DNA of 55,441 nucleotides. Origin: an uncultured Bacteroidaceae bacterium. Lineage in GTDB: Bacteria > Bacteroidota > Bacteroidia > Bacteroidales > Bacteroidaceae. This document shows, one piece after another, positions 33,064 through 41,019 of the stretch. Both the position numbers and the translations under genes were made by a program. The stretch spans positions 1 through 55,441 of the forward strand of contig CAJGCJ010000001.1 in the NCBI GenBank assembly GCA_904501775.1, written 5' to 3'. Each line of letters begins with the position of its first letter. The first letter of the stretch is position 1. Under the pieces are notes generated by a model. It had not been told where the DNA came from, searched no databases, and saw only the letters and a list, made by a program, of their open reading frames with translations.

Positions 33064-34118
33064 TACATTTTAAGTTTACCGATAATTTTATCTGCTACAA
33101 CCTTGGGAGATATGTCCATGCAGCGATAGTCGCCATAACAGCAAGGCTTATTGCCAAAGATTGAGCATGGACGGCACTCAAGGGGAAGTTGTATGCAGTC
33201 TTCCTCTTTCTGGCGCCATCCAAGAAAACCGGCAAGTGGCGAGGTTGCACCCCATATGGATAGTGCCGGAATATCGGCCAATGACGCCATGTGCATATTT
33301 GCAGAATCCATACATAGCATCAGGTCGAGCCGGCTTATAAGACGCAGTTCACCATTGAAATTACTCTTTCCGATGAATGATATTACATTCCCGTAACTAC
33401 GGCACCAATCGTTGACAACCGCCTCTTCCTCGGCACCATTGCCAAAACATATAATCTTGATACCGCCCTTCTCGGAGAGCTGTCTCACGACTTCGCGCAT
33501 CTTGTCAATAGGATATATCTTGCCTTGATGACGTGCAAAAGGGGCAACGCCAACCCATTTGTCATCGCCCTTCACAGGGAGAATCGCAGCGAACTCAGAA
33601 ATATCACCCTTACCGTCGAACAACGACACGAAGTCGGGTGTGAAATGATAGCCCAAACGTACAAACACATCGAGATAGCGTTCGAATGTAGAGGGCAATG
33701 GCTCAAGAGATTTGTTTTTTGCCGATATCAGACGACGCTTTTGTGCACGCCCTTTCACAATATGTTCGGTGCGTACACCATTGAGTGCAAACTGGACGCG
33801 CAGAATCTTGGTACGCAGCACATCGTGCAAGTCGGCCATTGCATCGGGAGCAAACTCGTCGTTCAACTCTTTATAAAGCCGTCTGAGACCGACAATACCC
33901 TTGTAGTCATCAACATCCACCCCCTTATAAATGATATTATCGGGTTTGTTTATAAAGAACTGTTCGAAGCGTTTGCGGCTCACAAACACAAAACGGCAGT
34001 TGGGATAGGCCTTAGCCAACGGATAGAGCAATGGTATTGTCATTGCAATATCGCCTACTGCCGAGAATCGTGTAATAAGCAGCGTTTCGGCTTTTTCGTT
34101 ATTTTTTTGCAGCTCCAT
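33063..34118 (-). CDS. GT9-family glycosyltransferase (heptosyltransferase-like)
   Basis: A 351-residue GT-B enzyme of glycosyltransferase family 9. The N-terminal RFSAVGDIAMTIPLLYPLA block and the C-terminal MCMDSANMHMASLADIPAL motif, which binds the ADP-sugar, are typical. Family members transfer heptose to lipopolysaccharide core. The donor sugar here is not proven. Its start overlaps the end of the DUF4254 gene by 20 bases and its stop overlaps the methyltransferase start by one base, so all three genes are translationally coupled. Confidence 0.9.
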   Translation of the reverse strand: MELQKNNEKAETLLITRFSAVGDIAMTIPLLYPLAKAYPNCRFVFVSRKRFEQFFINKPDNIIYKGVDVDDYKGIVGLRRLYKELNDEFAPDAMADLHDVLRTKILRVQFALNGVRTEHIVKGRAQKRRLISAKNKSLEPLPSTFERYLDVFVRLGYHFTPDFVSLFDGKGDISEFAAILPVKGDDKWVGVAPFARHQGKIYPIDKMREVVRQLSEKGGIKIICFGNGAEEEAVVNDWCRSYGNVISFIGKSNFNGELRLISRLDLMLCMDSANMHMASLADIPALSIWGATSPLAGFLGWRQKEEDCIQLPLECRPCSIFGNKPCCYGDYRCMDISPKVVADKIIGKLKM

Positions 34119-34713
34119 AGAGTACAGGGTTCAAGGAAGGATCGTTGTACATCTTCATCTGACGGTACACCTTCATATATTTGCGTCCTGCAGCAATATC
34201 GTCAAGCAACTGGCCGATAGAGGTTGTCATATCCTTATACTGTTCACAAAGTACATCGAGCTTGGCCTGACATTTCTGTCTGTGCTCTTCGCTCACGTCG
34301 GTGCGCTCAACCTCCTCACGCATGTGGTAAATCTTAAGCGAGAGAATTGAATAGCGGTCAACTGCCCATGCCGGGCTCTCGGTGTTTATAGTAGCATCCC
34401 CGGCAGGTGTAACGTCCTTGTAGAGATCAAGGAAATAGCTGTCAATGAGTTCAACCAAATCGGTACGGTCCTGATTTGACTTGTCAATACGTCTTTTGAG
34501 CGTCAGAGCCTCAACGGGATCAATCTGAGGATCGCGTATGATATCCTCAAAATGCCACTGCACTGTATCTATCCAGCATTTAAGGTAGAGATAATACTCT
34601 ATGCTCTTCAACGGATAGGGGTTATTTATAGGTGTATCAACATTGTCTGTCTTGTGATAATCTGCGATAGCCTCGTTGAAGATAGGCCAACTGAGCTCGG
34701 TAAATGCTTTCAT
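34099..34713 (-). CDS. DUF4254 protein
   Basis: A 204-residue helical protein of DUF4254, a family found mainly in Bacteroidetes and often beside glycosyltransferases. Conserved blocks include FNEAIADYHKTD, PYPLKSIEYYLYLKCWIDTVQWH and NQDRTDLVELIDSYFL. There is no signal peptide or membrane segment. The function is unknown; the position suggests a partner in surface-polysaccharide assembly. The ATG at 34713 is preferred over a TTG at 34743 because the promoter box lies at 34741-34748. Confidence 0.85.
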   Translation of the reverse strand: MKAFTELSWPIFNEAIADYHKTDNVDTPINNPYPLKSIEYYLYLKCWIDTVQWHFEDIIRDPQIDPVEALTLKRRIDKSNQDRTDLVELIDSYFLDLYKDVTPAGDATINTESPAWAVDRYSILSLKIYHMREEVERTDVSEEHRQKCQAKLDVLCEQYKDMTTSIGQLLDDIAAGRKYMKVYRQMKMYNDPSLNPVLYGAAKK

Positions 34714-34740
34714 AACTACTATTTTAATTGTATTATTTGG

Positions 34741-34748
34741 CAAATCTA
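34741..34748 (-). promoter_or_regulatory. Candidate -7 box for the DUF4254-GT9-methyltransferase operon
   Basis: TAGATTTG on the minus strand, an exact TAnnTTTG match, 27 bases before the ATG at 34713. It rules out the longer TTG start. Confidence 0.6.
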
Positions 34749-34831
34749 ACTAAAGTTTACGATATTGGCAAAATATTATATAAATATTGGCTATATTTAC
34801 ATCGAAATAGAAGAGTTACACCCTACACACC

Positions 34832-35890
34832 ATGAATATTGTTATTGACGAAAAGATTCCTTATCTGAGACATGCTCTGGAACAGATGGGACACTGTGTA
34901 AAGGAGCTGCCCGGCAGCAAGATAGCAAAAAACGACCTGACAGATGCCGAAGCCCTTTTTGTACGCACCCGCACAAAATGCGATGCAGCCCTTCTCGATG
35001 GAACAGCTGTACGTTTTATAGGAACAGCCACAATCGGATATGACCACATTGATGCCGACTATTGCAAAAGCCATGACATAACATGGACCAATGCTCCCGG
35101 CTGCAATGCAGACGCAGTATTGCAATATGTACAATCGACCATATACGCTTGGATTAAGGAGAGGAGGGTCGACTGCAGCGATATAGTATTGGGCATTGTG
35201 GGTGTAGGCGAAATAGGAAGCCGCATAGCAAAATGGGCAAAAGAGTGCAATATCAGATATCTTCTCAACGACCCTCCGCGTGAAGCAGATGGTGAGAAGG
35301 GATTCTGCAGCCTCGATGATATTGCCAAAGAGTGCAATATAATCACATTCCACACAACGCTGAACAAAGGAGGCAAATTCCCGAGCCTGCACCTTGCCGA
35401 TGAGACATTCATGCAGAAGCTGCAAAAGTGCAGACTGCTGATAAATGCGTCACGCGGTGCTGTCGTCGACAACAATGCACTGCTGGAGAATCTGAGCATA
35501 GGCAACATCGAAGACATTGCACTTGATGTATGGGAGGGAGAGCCGAACTTGTCGCCTGAGCTTTTGGAGAGGGCATATATTGCCACCCCGCACATTGCCG
35601 GATATTCGACCGAAGGAAAGCTGAACGCAAGCCGCATGATGCTCGAAGCATTTGCCAAGTTCAGCAAACACCCCGGTGCAATACCGCCCATATCACTACC
35701 GGCGCCCAGCCAGCCTGTAGTTGACGCATACAGCAAAGAGGAGGCACTGCTCAAGATATATTCGCCACTGAACGACACAGCAGAACTTAAAGCAGCGCCA
35801 CACCTGTTTGAGGAGCTGCGCAACAACTATGAATTAAGACGCGAGCCTTCGGCTTATCAAATTATCATTAAAAACAACACGCAACCATAG
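34832..35890 (+). CDS. pdxB: Erythronate-4-phosphate dehydrogenase
   Basis: A 352-residue NAD-dependent dehydrogenase of the D-2-hydroxyacid type. It oxidises erythronate 4-phosphate in pyridoxal phosphate synthesis. The N-terminal block NIVIDEKIPYLRHAL, the substrate loop IGTATIGYDHID and APGCNADAVLQYV, and the Rossmann motif VGVGEIGSRIAKW are all PdxB-like. The catalytic arginine is in NASRGAVVD and the catalytic histidine in TPHIAGYS. A C-terminal dimerisation tail follows (about 290-352). It stands alone, with TATATTTA at 34792-34799 as a possible promoter box. Confidence 0.95.
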   Translation: MNIVIDEKIPYLRHALEQMGHCVKELPGSKIAKNDLTDAEALFVRTRTKCDAALLDGTAVRFIGTATIGYDHIDADYCKSHDITWTNAPGCNADAVLQYVQSTIYAWIKERRVDCSDIVLGIVGVGEIGSRIAKWAKECNIRYLLNDPPREADGEKGFCSLDDIAKECNIITFHTTLNKGGKFPSLHLADETFMQKLQKCRLLINASRGAVVDNNALLENLSIGNIEDIALDVWEGEPNLSPELLERAYIATPHIAGYSTEGKLNASRMMLEAFAKFSKHPGAIPPISLPAPSQPVVDAYSKEEALLKIYSPLNDTAELKAAPHLFEELRNNYELRREPSAYQIIIKNNTQP

Positions 35891-35960
35891 TGAACAACGT
35901 GAAACACCAACATTTTGCACAAGAAAAGCATATTTGTGCAAAAAGAGAGTTATTTTTAGA

Positions 35961-35986
35961 AGAAACTCTTGGTAGTTTCTAATTTT
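35961..35986 (+). terminator. Short hairpin with T tail after pdxB
   Basis: AGAAACT (35961-35967) pairs with AGTTTCT (35974-35980) and is followed by aattttt. It lies 70 bases past the pdxB stop and 12 bases before the acpP box. Confidence 0.5.
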
Positions 35987-35991
35987 TATCA

Positions 35992-35999
35992 TAATTTTG
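35992..35999 (+). promoter_or_regulatory. Candidate -7 box for acpP-fabF-rnc
   Basis: TAATTTTG is an exact TAnnTTTG match, 39 bases before the acpP ATG. Confidence 0.6.
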
Positions 36000-36037
36000 T
36001 CGCATCTAACAATTTATAATTCTTAAATTATACAACT

Positions 36038-36280
36038 ATGTCAGAAATCGAAGCAAGAGTAAAACAGATCATCGTTGAGAAGTTTGGTGTAATGGAGTCA
36101 CAGGTAACATCTGAGGCTAGTTTTACAAACGACCTTAGCGCAGACTCACTTGATAGAGTTGAGCTTATCATGGAAATTGAGGACGAGTTCGGTATCTCAA
36201 TCCCCGAGGATCAGGCAGAGAACATCGCAACAGTTGGCGATGCAGTTAAGTTTGTAGAGAAGGCTGTTGCTGAGAAGTAA
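36038..36280 (+). CDS. acpP: Acyl carrier protein
   Basis: An 80-residue acidic protein that carries growing fatty acids on a phosphopantetheine arm. The attachment serine is in ADSLDRVEL (S37). The four-helix layout and length match the family. fabF lies 38 bases downstream, the classic acpP-fabF pairing, and rnc follows in the same direction, so the three genes probably share the promoter at 35992. Confidence 0.97.
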   Translation: MSEIEARVKQIIVEKFGVMESQVTSEASFTNDLSADSLDRVELIMEIEDEFGISIPEDQAENIATVGDAVKFVEKAVAEK

Positions 36281-36318
36281 TCAGCTCTCTCATTTCATAA
36301 CCTAACTATTCTAACTTG

Positions 36319-37578
36319 ATGAAATCCAGAAGAGTAGTTGTAACAGGTCTTGGTGCTATTTGCCCGATTGGCAACGATGTTCAGACAATATGGAACAATG
36401 CTGCCAATGGAAAAAGTGGTGCAGGGCCTATTACTTATTTTGATACAACCCTTTTCAAAACCAAGTTTGCCTGTGAAGTAAAAGATTTCGATTCCAAAGC
36501 AAATATGGGTCGCGATGCACGAAAATTTGACTCGGACACACACTACGGAATCGACTCGGCCATACAGGCTATCAACGACAGCAAACTCGACTTTGAGAAG
36601 GAAGATTGCAACCGCATTGGTGTAGTATTCGGCGAGGGTATTGGTGGTATACGTTCTCTTGAAGAAGAACTTGGAACATATTTCCGCAATTTTGAGAAAG
36701 GCCCCCGTTTCTCTCCGTTCCTTATCACAAAGATGATATCGGACATGACAACGGGTGAGATCTCCATCAAATATGGCTTGAAAGGTCCCAACTACGTTAC
36801 AACATCAGCGTGTGCTTCATCTTCAAATGCAATCATAGACGCATATGACCAAATACGCCTGAACAGAGCCGATATTATGATTGCCGGTGGTTCCGAGGCT
36901 GCAGTATGCTCATCGTGCGTGGGCGGTTTCAACGCTATGCACGCACTCTCGACACGCAACGAAAGCCCCGAAACAGCGTCACGCCCCTTCAGCAAGAGCC
37001 GCGACGGTTTTGTTATAGGAGAGGGCGCAGCATGTCTTATTCTTGAGGAGTATGAGCATGCAGTGGCACGTGGCGCTAAGATATATGCCGAGATTGGAGG
37101 TGCAGGATTGACAGCCGATGCATACCACATGACAGCGCCCCACCCCGAAGGAGAAGGAGCATTGCAAGTGATGAAGAATGCAATTGAAGAGTCGGGACTT
37201 ACCCCCGAAGATGTAGACTACATAAACGTACACGGAACATCGACATATGCAGGCGATATTGCCGAGGCAAAGGCAATCAAAAGACTCTTTGGCGAACACG
37301 CTTATAAATTGAACATAAGCTCGACCAAGTCTATGACAGGCCACCTGCTCGGAGCAGCCGGAGCTTTGGAAGCTGTAATTACAGTGCTTGCAATAGAGAA
37401 CAAGACCGTTCCCCCTACAATAAACTTCGAAGAGGGTGACGAGGATCCCGAGATTGACTACAAACTTAATTTCACTTTCAATAAGGCACAAGAGAGAGAC
37501 ATCAAAGTTGCATTGTCTAACACATTCGGCTTTGGAGGACACAACACTTGCATAATATTCAAGAAAATTGAAGACTAA
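36319..37578 (+). CDS. fabF: 3-oxoacyl-[acyl-carrier-protein] synthase II
   Basis: A 419-residue condensing enzyme that extends acyl-ACP with malonyl-ACP. The catalytic cysteine is in TTSACASSSNA (C165), and the two active histidines are in NVHGTSTYAGD and SMTGHLLGAAG. Length fits FabF. The ATG at 36319 is chosen over the in-frame TTG at 36316. The rnc gene begins either inside its last codons (TTG 37568) or just after it. Confidence 0.97.
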   Translation: MKSRRVVVTGLGAICPIGNDVQTIWNNAANGKSGAGPITYFDTTLFKTKFACEVKDFDSKANMGRDARKFDSDTHYGIDSAIQAINDSKLDFEKEDCNRIGVVFGEGIGGIRSLEEELGTYFRNFEKGPRFSPFLITKMISDMTTGEISIKYGLKGPNYVTTSACASSSNAIIDAYDQIRLNRADIMIAGGSEAAVCSSCVGGFNAMHALSTRNESPETASRPFSKSRDGFVIGEGAACLILEEYEHAVARGAKIYAEIGGAGLTADAYHMTAPHPEGEGALQVMKNAIEESGLTPEDVDYINVHGTSTYAGDIAEAKAIKRLFGEHAYKLNISSTKSMTGHLLGAAGALEAVITVLAIENKTVPPTINFEEGDEDPEIDYKLNFTFNKAQERDIKVALSNTFGFGGHNTCIIFKKIED

Positions 37579-37585
37579 GAGAAAA

Positions 37586-38305
37586 GTGAAAGAACTCATT
37601 GATAAAGTAAGACTACTGTTCTGCAAAGACAGGGAGTCTTACTTTTTATTATATAATTTCTTAGGTTTCATACCACGGCATCTGCATCCTTATCAGACAG
37701 CCTTTACTCACAGTTCCAGCACATCGGGACACAACAAGAAGCTGAAGAACAACGAGAGACTCGAATTTCTTGGCGATGCAGTACTCAGTTCTATCATCTC
37801 GGACTACCTGTATACCACATTCCGCAATCAGCGCGAAGGATTCCTCTCCAAATCGCGTAGCAGACTTGTGTGTCGCGACAGTCTGAACAACATTGCCCTA
37901 AAAATAGGGCTCGACAAATTCATCGGGAGCACCAATAAGGGGCAACACCACAACACGCATATTTACGGGAATGCACTGGAAGCCCTTATAGGCGCAATCT
38001 ACATAGACAGGGGATACTCATTCTGCCGAACATTCGTAATAGAGAAGGTTCTGACTGTAATACCTGACATTGAATCCATCATAAAGGACGACAACAACTA
38101 CAAGAGCCTGCTGATTGAGTGGTCGCAGAAAGAGCACCGCGAAGTGACATTCAATCTGCTGAGTGAAGAGAAACGTACAGACGGACTGCTCTTTACCACA
38201 GAAGTTCTTGTCGACGGAGAGCTATACGGCTTGGGCGAAGGATTCTCAAAACGCGAAAGCCAACAGAATGCAGCCAAAGAGGCACTCGAAAAAATCAAAA
38301 ACTAA
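37586..38305 (+). CDS. rnc: Ribonuclease III
   Basis: A 239-residue double-strand-specific endoribonuclease. The signature NERLEFLGDAVLSSI holds the metal-binding E and D residues, and a second acidic site is in NALEALIGAIYID. The C-terminal dsRNA-binding domain (about residues 165-238) contains TEVLVDGELYGLGEG and QQNAAKEALEKI. There is no ATG at the right place. GTG 37586 gives the family-like start VKELIDKVRLLF and a seven-base gap to fabF; TTG 37568 is the alternative. The stop overlaps the converging dnaX stop. Confidence 0.93.
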   Translation: MKELIDKVRLLFCKDRESYFLLYNFLGFIPRHLHPYQTAFTHSSSTSGHNKKLKNNERLEFLGDAVLSSIISDYLYTTFRNQREGFLSKSRSRLVCRDSLNNIALKIGLDKFIGSTNKGQHHNTHIYGNALEALIGAIYIDRGYSFCRTFVIEKVLTVIPDIESIIKDDNNYKSLLIEWSQKEHREVTFNLLSEEKRTDGLLFTTEVLVDGELYGLGEGFSKRESQQNAAKEALEKIKN

Positions 38306-40134
38306 GAGAGTTCAAGCTGGAACGCATCGCGCAGTTTTCCAATCACCGGATTCTTGGTCTTCAGCATATCGAACTGCTTGGTGCGGTCGTATACGCGTCG
38401 TTGCACAACCACTTTATTGACCTTAACATTCATACGCAGACGCACTCCCTGAAGTTCTGCAGCAAGGCCTTGGAGTATTGACTTGGACTCTTTGTCAAAG
38501 ACATCGGCAACCAGCTCATTGTCAACAGCAATAGTAAAGCTGTCATCATCGTTCATGGAGGGCTGCATAATCTTCATTCTATCGGCCAATGCCCTTTCAT
38601 TCTCGGGCAACGACAGGGCGTATGCCATCCACGCACGCGAGAGTTCCTCGTTTGTCACTCTTTTTTTACTTTGTTGCGCAACAGCTGCATCGGCAACAGC
38701 ACTCTCTCCCTTGACAACAGCAGACTCTGTAGCGACCTGTGGTCTTTGGGTAGCCATTGTAGAACGGAACATGCCCCCCAACGTTGGACGACCCTGCGCA
38801 GCCTGCGGGCGCAACGCCTCGGGGCGTCCGGCCTGAGCACTCTTTTCGACATTCCCGTTTTGAGAGACCGGGGTAGCCGTACCGGCAATTGTACTCTTAA
38901 TCTCGTTTTGTACACATGCAGCAGCCCCGCCATCTGCCGATGCGGGAGTGCTATTCACTGCTTGAGCAGCCTGTGACTGCTGTTTATTGAATATCGGTTT
39001 TAGCTGTTTAGGGCTACGCCCACTAACATCATCTGCATCATCAGACAACAGTTGAGTCAACTGTATTATTGTGAGCTCTACCAAGAGTCGCTTATTGCGG
39101 CTCAAACGGTAGTTCATGCTACAGTCGCTGCATAGTTTTATTGCACGGTAGAGCATTTTTGCAGGCATCCTCTTGGCCTGTGACGAATATCGCGCTGCAA
39201 GCTCTTCACCGCCCTCAAAGAGCGACAAAGTAATCTCGTCACTTGCTACCATAACATCGCGCAGATGCGAAGCAAGACCATCGATAAAGATATTACCTTC
39301 GAAACCTTTTATAAGAACATCGTTAAAGAGCAGAAGAGCCTGCGCTGTACTGCCCGATAGCATATAGTCGGCAAAACGGAAATAGTACTCATAATCGAGC
39401 ACATTCAGACTGTCGATAACATTGGCATAGGTAAGGTTGCCTTGTGTAAAGCTCACCATCTGATCGAAAAGCGAGAGCGCATCACGCATGCAGCCGTCCG
39501 ATTTCTGTGCCACAATACGCAGAGCCTCATGCTCGGCATTTATTCCTTCACGGGTTGCTATACTTTGTAAGTGAGCCACGATGTCTGCTACCTCGATGCG
39601 GCTGAAATCATATATCTGACAACGGGAAAGGATTGTAGGCAATATTTTATGTTTCTCGGTTGTCGCAAGAATGAATATTGCATGTGCAGGGGGCTCTTCA
39701 AGAGTCTTGAGAAAGGCGTTGAACGCCGACTGGGAGAGCATGTGGACCTCGTCTATTATATACACCTTATAGCGTCCCAGCTGCGGCGGTATGCGCACCT
39801 GTTCATTGAGTGAACGAATATCCTCTACCGAGTTATTGCTTGCAGCATCAAGCTCGTAGATAGAATATGAGCGCTGCTGATTGAAAGATACGCACGACTC
39901 GCACTCGTTGCAGGGCTCTCCTGCCGGAGTAAGATGCTCGCAATTTATAGTCTTGGCAAATATACGTGCACAAGTGGTCTTGCCTACACCTCTTGGACCA
40001 CAGAAAAGATAAGCATGAGCAAGTTTACCGCTGTTTATAGCATTTTTAAGAGTAGTAGTAAGAGCTTTTTGCGATACTACCGTATCAAAAGTATCGGGAC
40101 GATACTTACGGGCCGAGACTATGTAATTATCCAT
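38302..40134 (-). CDS. dnaX: DNA polymerase III subunit gamma/tau
   Basis: A 610-residue clamp-loader ATPase. Walker A is GPRGVGKTT (about residues 45-53), the zinc cysteines are in CEHLTPAGEPCNECESC, Walker B is IIDEVHML and the sensor region contains ATTEKHKIL. After the AAA part (to about 360) comes a low-complexity linker rich in A, Q and S (about 370-490), then a C-terminal domain that would contact the polymerase. The full-length product is tau; no clear frameshift site for gamma was found. Its last bases overlap the rnc stop by four bases. Confidence 0.95.
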   Translation of the reverse strand: MDNYIVSARKYRPDTFDTVVSQKALTTTLKNAINSGKLAHAYLFCGPRGVGKTTCARIFAKTINCEHLTPAGEPCNECESCVSFNQQRSYSIYELDAASNNSVEDIRSLNEQVRIPPQLGRYKVYIIDEVHMLSQSAFNAFLKTLEEPPAHAIFILATTEKHKILPTILSRCQIYDFSRIEVADIVAHLQSIATREGINAEHEALRIVAQKSDGCMRDALSLFDQMVSFTQGNLTYANVIDSLNVLDYEYYFRFADYMLSGSTAQALLLFNDVLIKGFEGNIFIDGLASHLRDVMVASDEITLSLFEGGEELAARYSSQAKRMPAKMLYRAIKLCSDCSMNYRLSRNKRLLVELTIIQLTQLLSDDADDVSGRSPKQLKPIFNKQQSQAAQAVNSTPASADGGAAACVQNEIKSTIAGTATPVSQNGNVEKSAQAGRPEALRPQAAQGRPTLGGMFRSTMATQRPQVATESAVVKGESAVADAAVAQQSKKRVTNEELSRAWMAYALSLPENERALADRMKIMQPSMNDDDSFTIAVDNELVADVFDKESKSILQGLAAELQGVRLRMNVKVNKVVVQRRVYDRTKQFDMLKTKNPVIGKLRDAFQLELS

Positions 40135-40196
40135 ATTGTATTATTTTCCTTCTGTGTATATAAAAGCGTCATGACAATTTGCTGACGAAAAGTATG

Positions 40197-40204
40197 CGAA
40201 GATA
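40197..40204 (-). promoter_or_regulatory. Candidate -7 box for dnaX
   Basis: TATCTTCG on the minus strand, the TTCG form, 62 bases before the ATG. Confidence 0.5.
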
Positions 40205-40248
40205 GGAAGAAATAAGAGAATATCACTCCATATATACTGTTTTTTTTA

Positions 40249-40256
40249 TACCTTAG
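40249..40256 (+). promoter_or_regulatory. Candidate -7 box for the FtsB-like gene
   Basis: TACCTTAG, one mismatch to TAnnTTTG, 33 bases before the ATG at 40290 and preceded by a T run. Confidence 0.4.
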
Positions 40257-40289
40257 CAAAGGTAAAAAGTAACATAAAAACAATTTTCG

Positions 40290-40586
40290 ATGAACGACAG
40301 CATAGGCGATATAATAAAATGGATTGGCAGACACAAGTACCTGTTTGTCACATTGGCATTCCTTGCCATTATAATCCTTTTTGACGAGAACAATCTCATC
40401 AAACATTTTCATAACCAACGCGAGATTGCCGAGTTGAAATCGGATATAAAGGAGTTGAAAGAGGAGCACGACGAACTTGTAAAAAAAATAAACGAACTTG
40501 ACAAAGATACCGATGTCATGGAAAAGGTAGCCCGACAGAAATATGGCATGCACCTCGACAACGAAGATATATTTATCATTGAATAA
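40290..40586 (+). CDS. FtsB/DivIC-like cell division protein
   Basis: A 98-residue protein with one transmembrane helix (about residues 17-36), then a coiled coil (about 43-75: REIAELKSDIKELKEEHDEL) and a conserved C-terminal motif VARQKYGMHLDNED. This is the septum formation initiator layout of FtsB/DivIC, which bridges the early and late divisome at the inner membrane. It is slightly shorter than many DivIC proteins. A small membrane protein is 17 bases downstream and probably co-transcribed. Confidence 0.88.
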   Translation: MNDSIGDIIKWIGRHKYLFVTLAFLAIIILFDENNLIKHFHNQREIAELKSDIKELKEEHDELVKKINELDKDTDVMEKVARQKYGMHLDNEDIFIIE

Positions 40587-40603
40587 GAAATACAAACACG
40601 GAT

Positions 40604-40942
40604 ATGAAGATTATAGACACGCTTTACCGACTTGGAGCTATAACACTGCTCATAGGAGCTATAATGAAATTGACATTCCCCTTATATGCGCAATACATAT
40701 ATACAATAGGAGCAATACTCTTTGCAGTGATGCAGTTCATTGGCAGACACAAGGAGGGTAATTTTGTATTGCGCCGTCTGGTTTTCCAGCAACAGATAGG
40801 CGGTATATGTCTTGTCGCATCAGGAGTGCTGATGTTCACACACATACGCAACGAATGGATTGTTGCCATGTTCATTGGAGCCCTGTTCCAGCTATACACA
40901 GCATACAGAATACCGCAGGAGATTGAGAAGAGCAAGAAATAA
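40604..40942 (+). CDS. Small membrane protein of unknown function
   Basis: A 112-residue protein with four probable transmembrane helices at about residues 8-22, 28-46, 65-82 and 86-104 and a charged C-terminal tail (PQEIEKSKK). No family was recognised. It has no signal peptide and no catalytic motifs. Its tight spacing to the FtsB/DivIC-like gene suggests shared transcription and possibly a divisome or envelope role. The gene is followed by a strong palindromic terminator. Confidence 0.7.
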   Translation: MKIIDTLYRLGAITLLIGAIMKLTFPLYAQYIYTIGAILFAVMQFIGRHKEGNFVLRRLVFQQQIGGICLVASGVLMFTHIRNEWIVAMFIGALFQLYTAYRIPQEIEKSKK

Positions 40943-40955
40943 AACTCTCATAATT

Positions 40956-41006
40956 TTATAAAGATTAAAGGCATCGTCACTGTGACGATGCCTTTAATCT
41001 TTATAA
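40956..41006. terminator. Bidirectional palindromic terminator
   Basis: Arms 40956-40980 and 40982-41006 are perfect complements over 25 bases around a single T. It lies between the small membrane protein gene and the converging S46 peptidase gene and serves both strands. Confidence 0.8.
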
Positions 41007-41019
41007 ACGCTACGATATA

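Noticed and set aside
38302..40134. Programmed frameshift for the gamma form of DnaX
   Set aside because: No A-rich slippery run with a following hairpin was found at the expected place.
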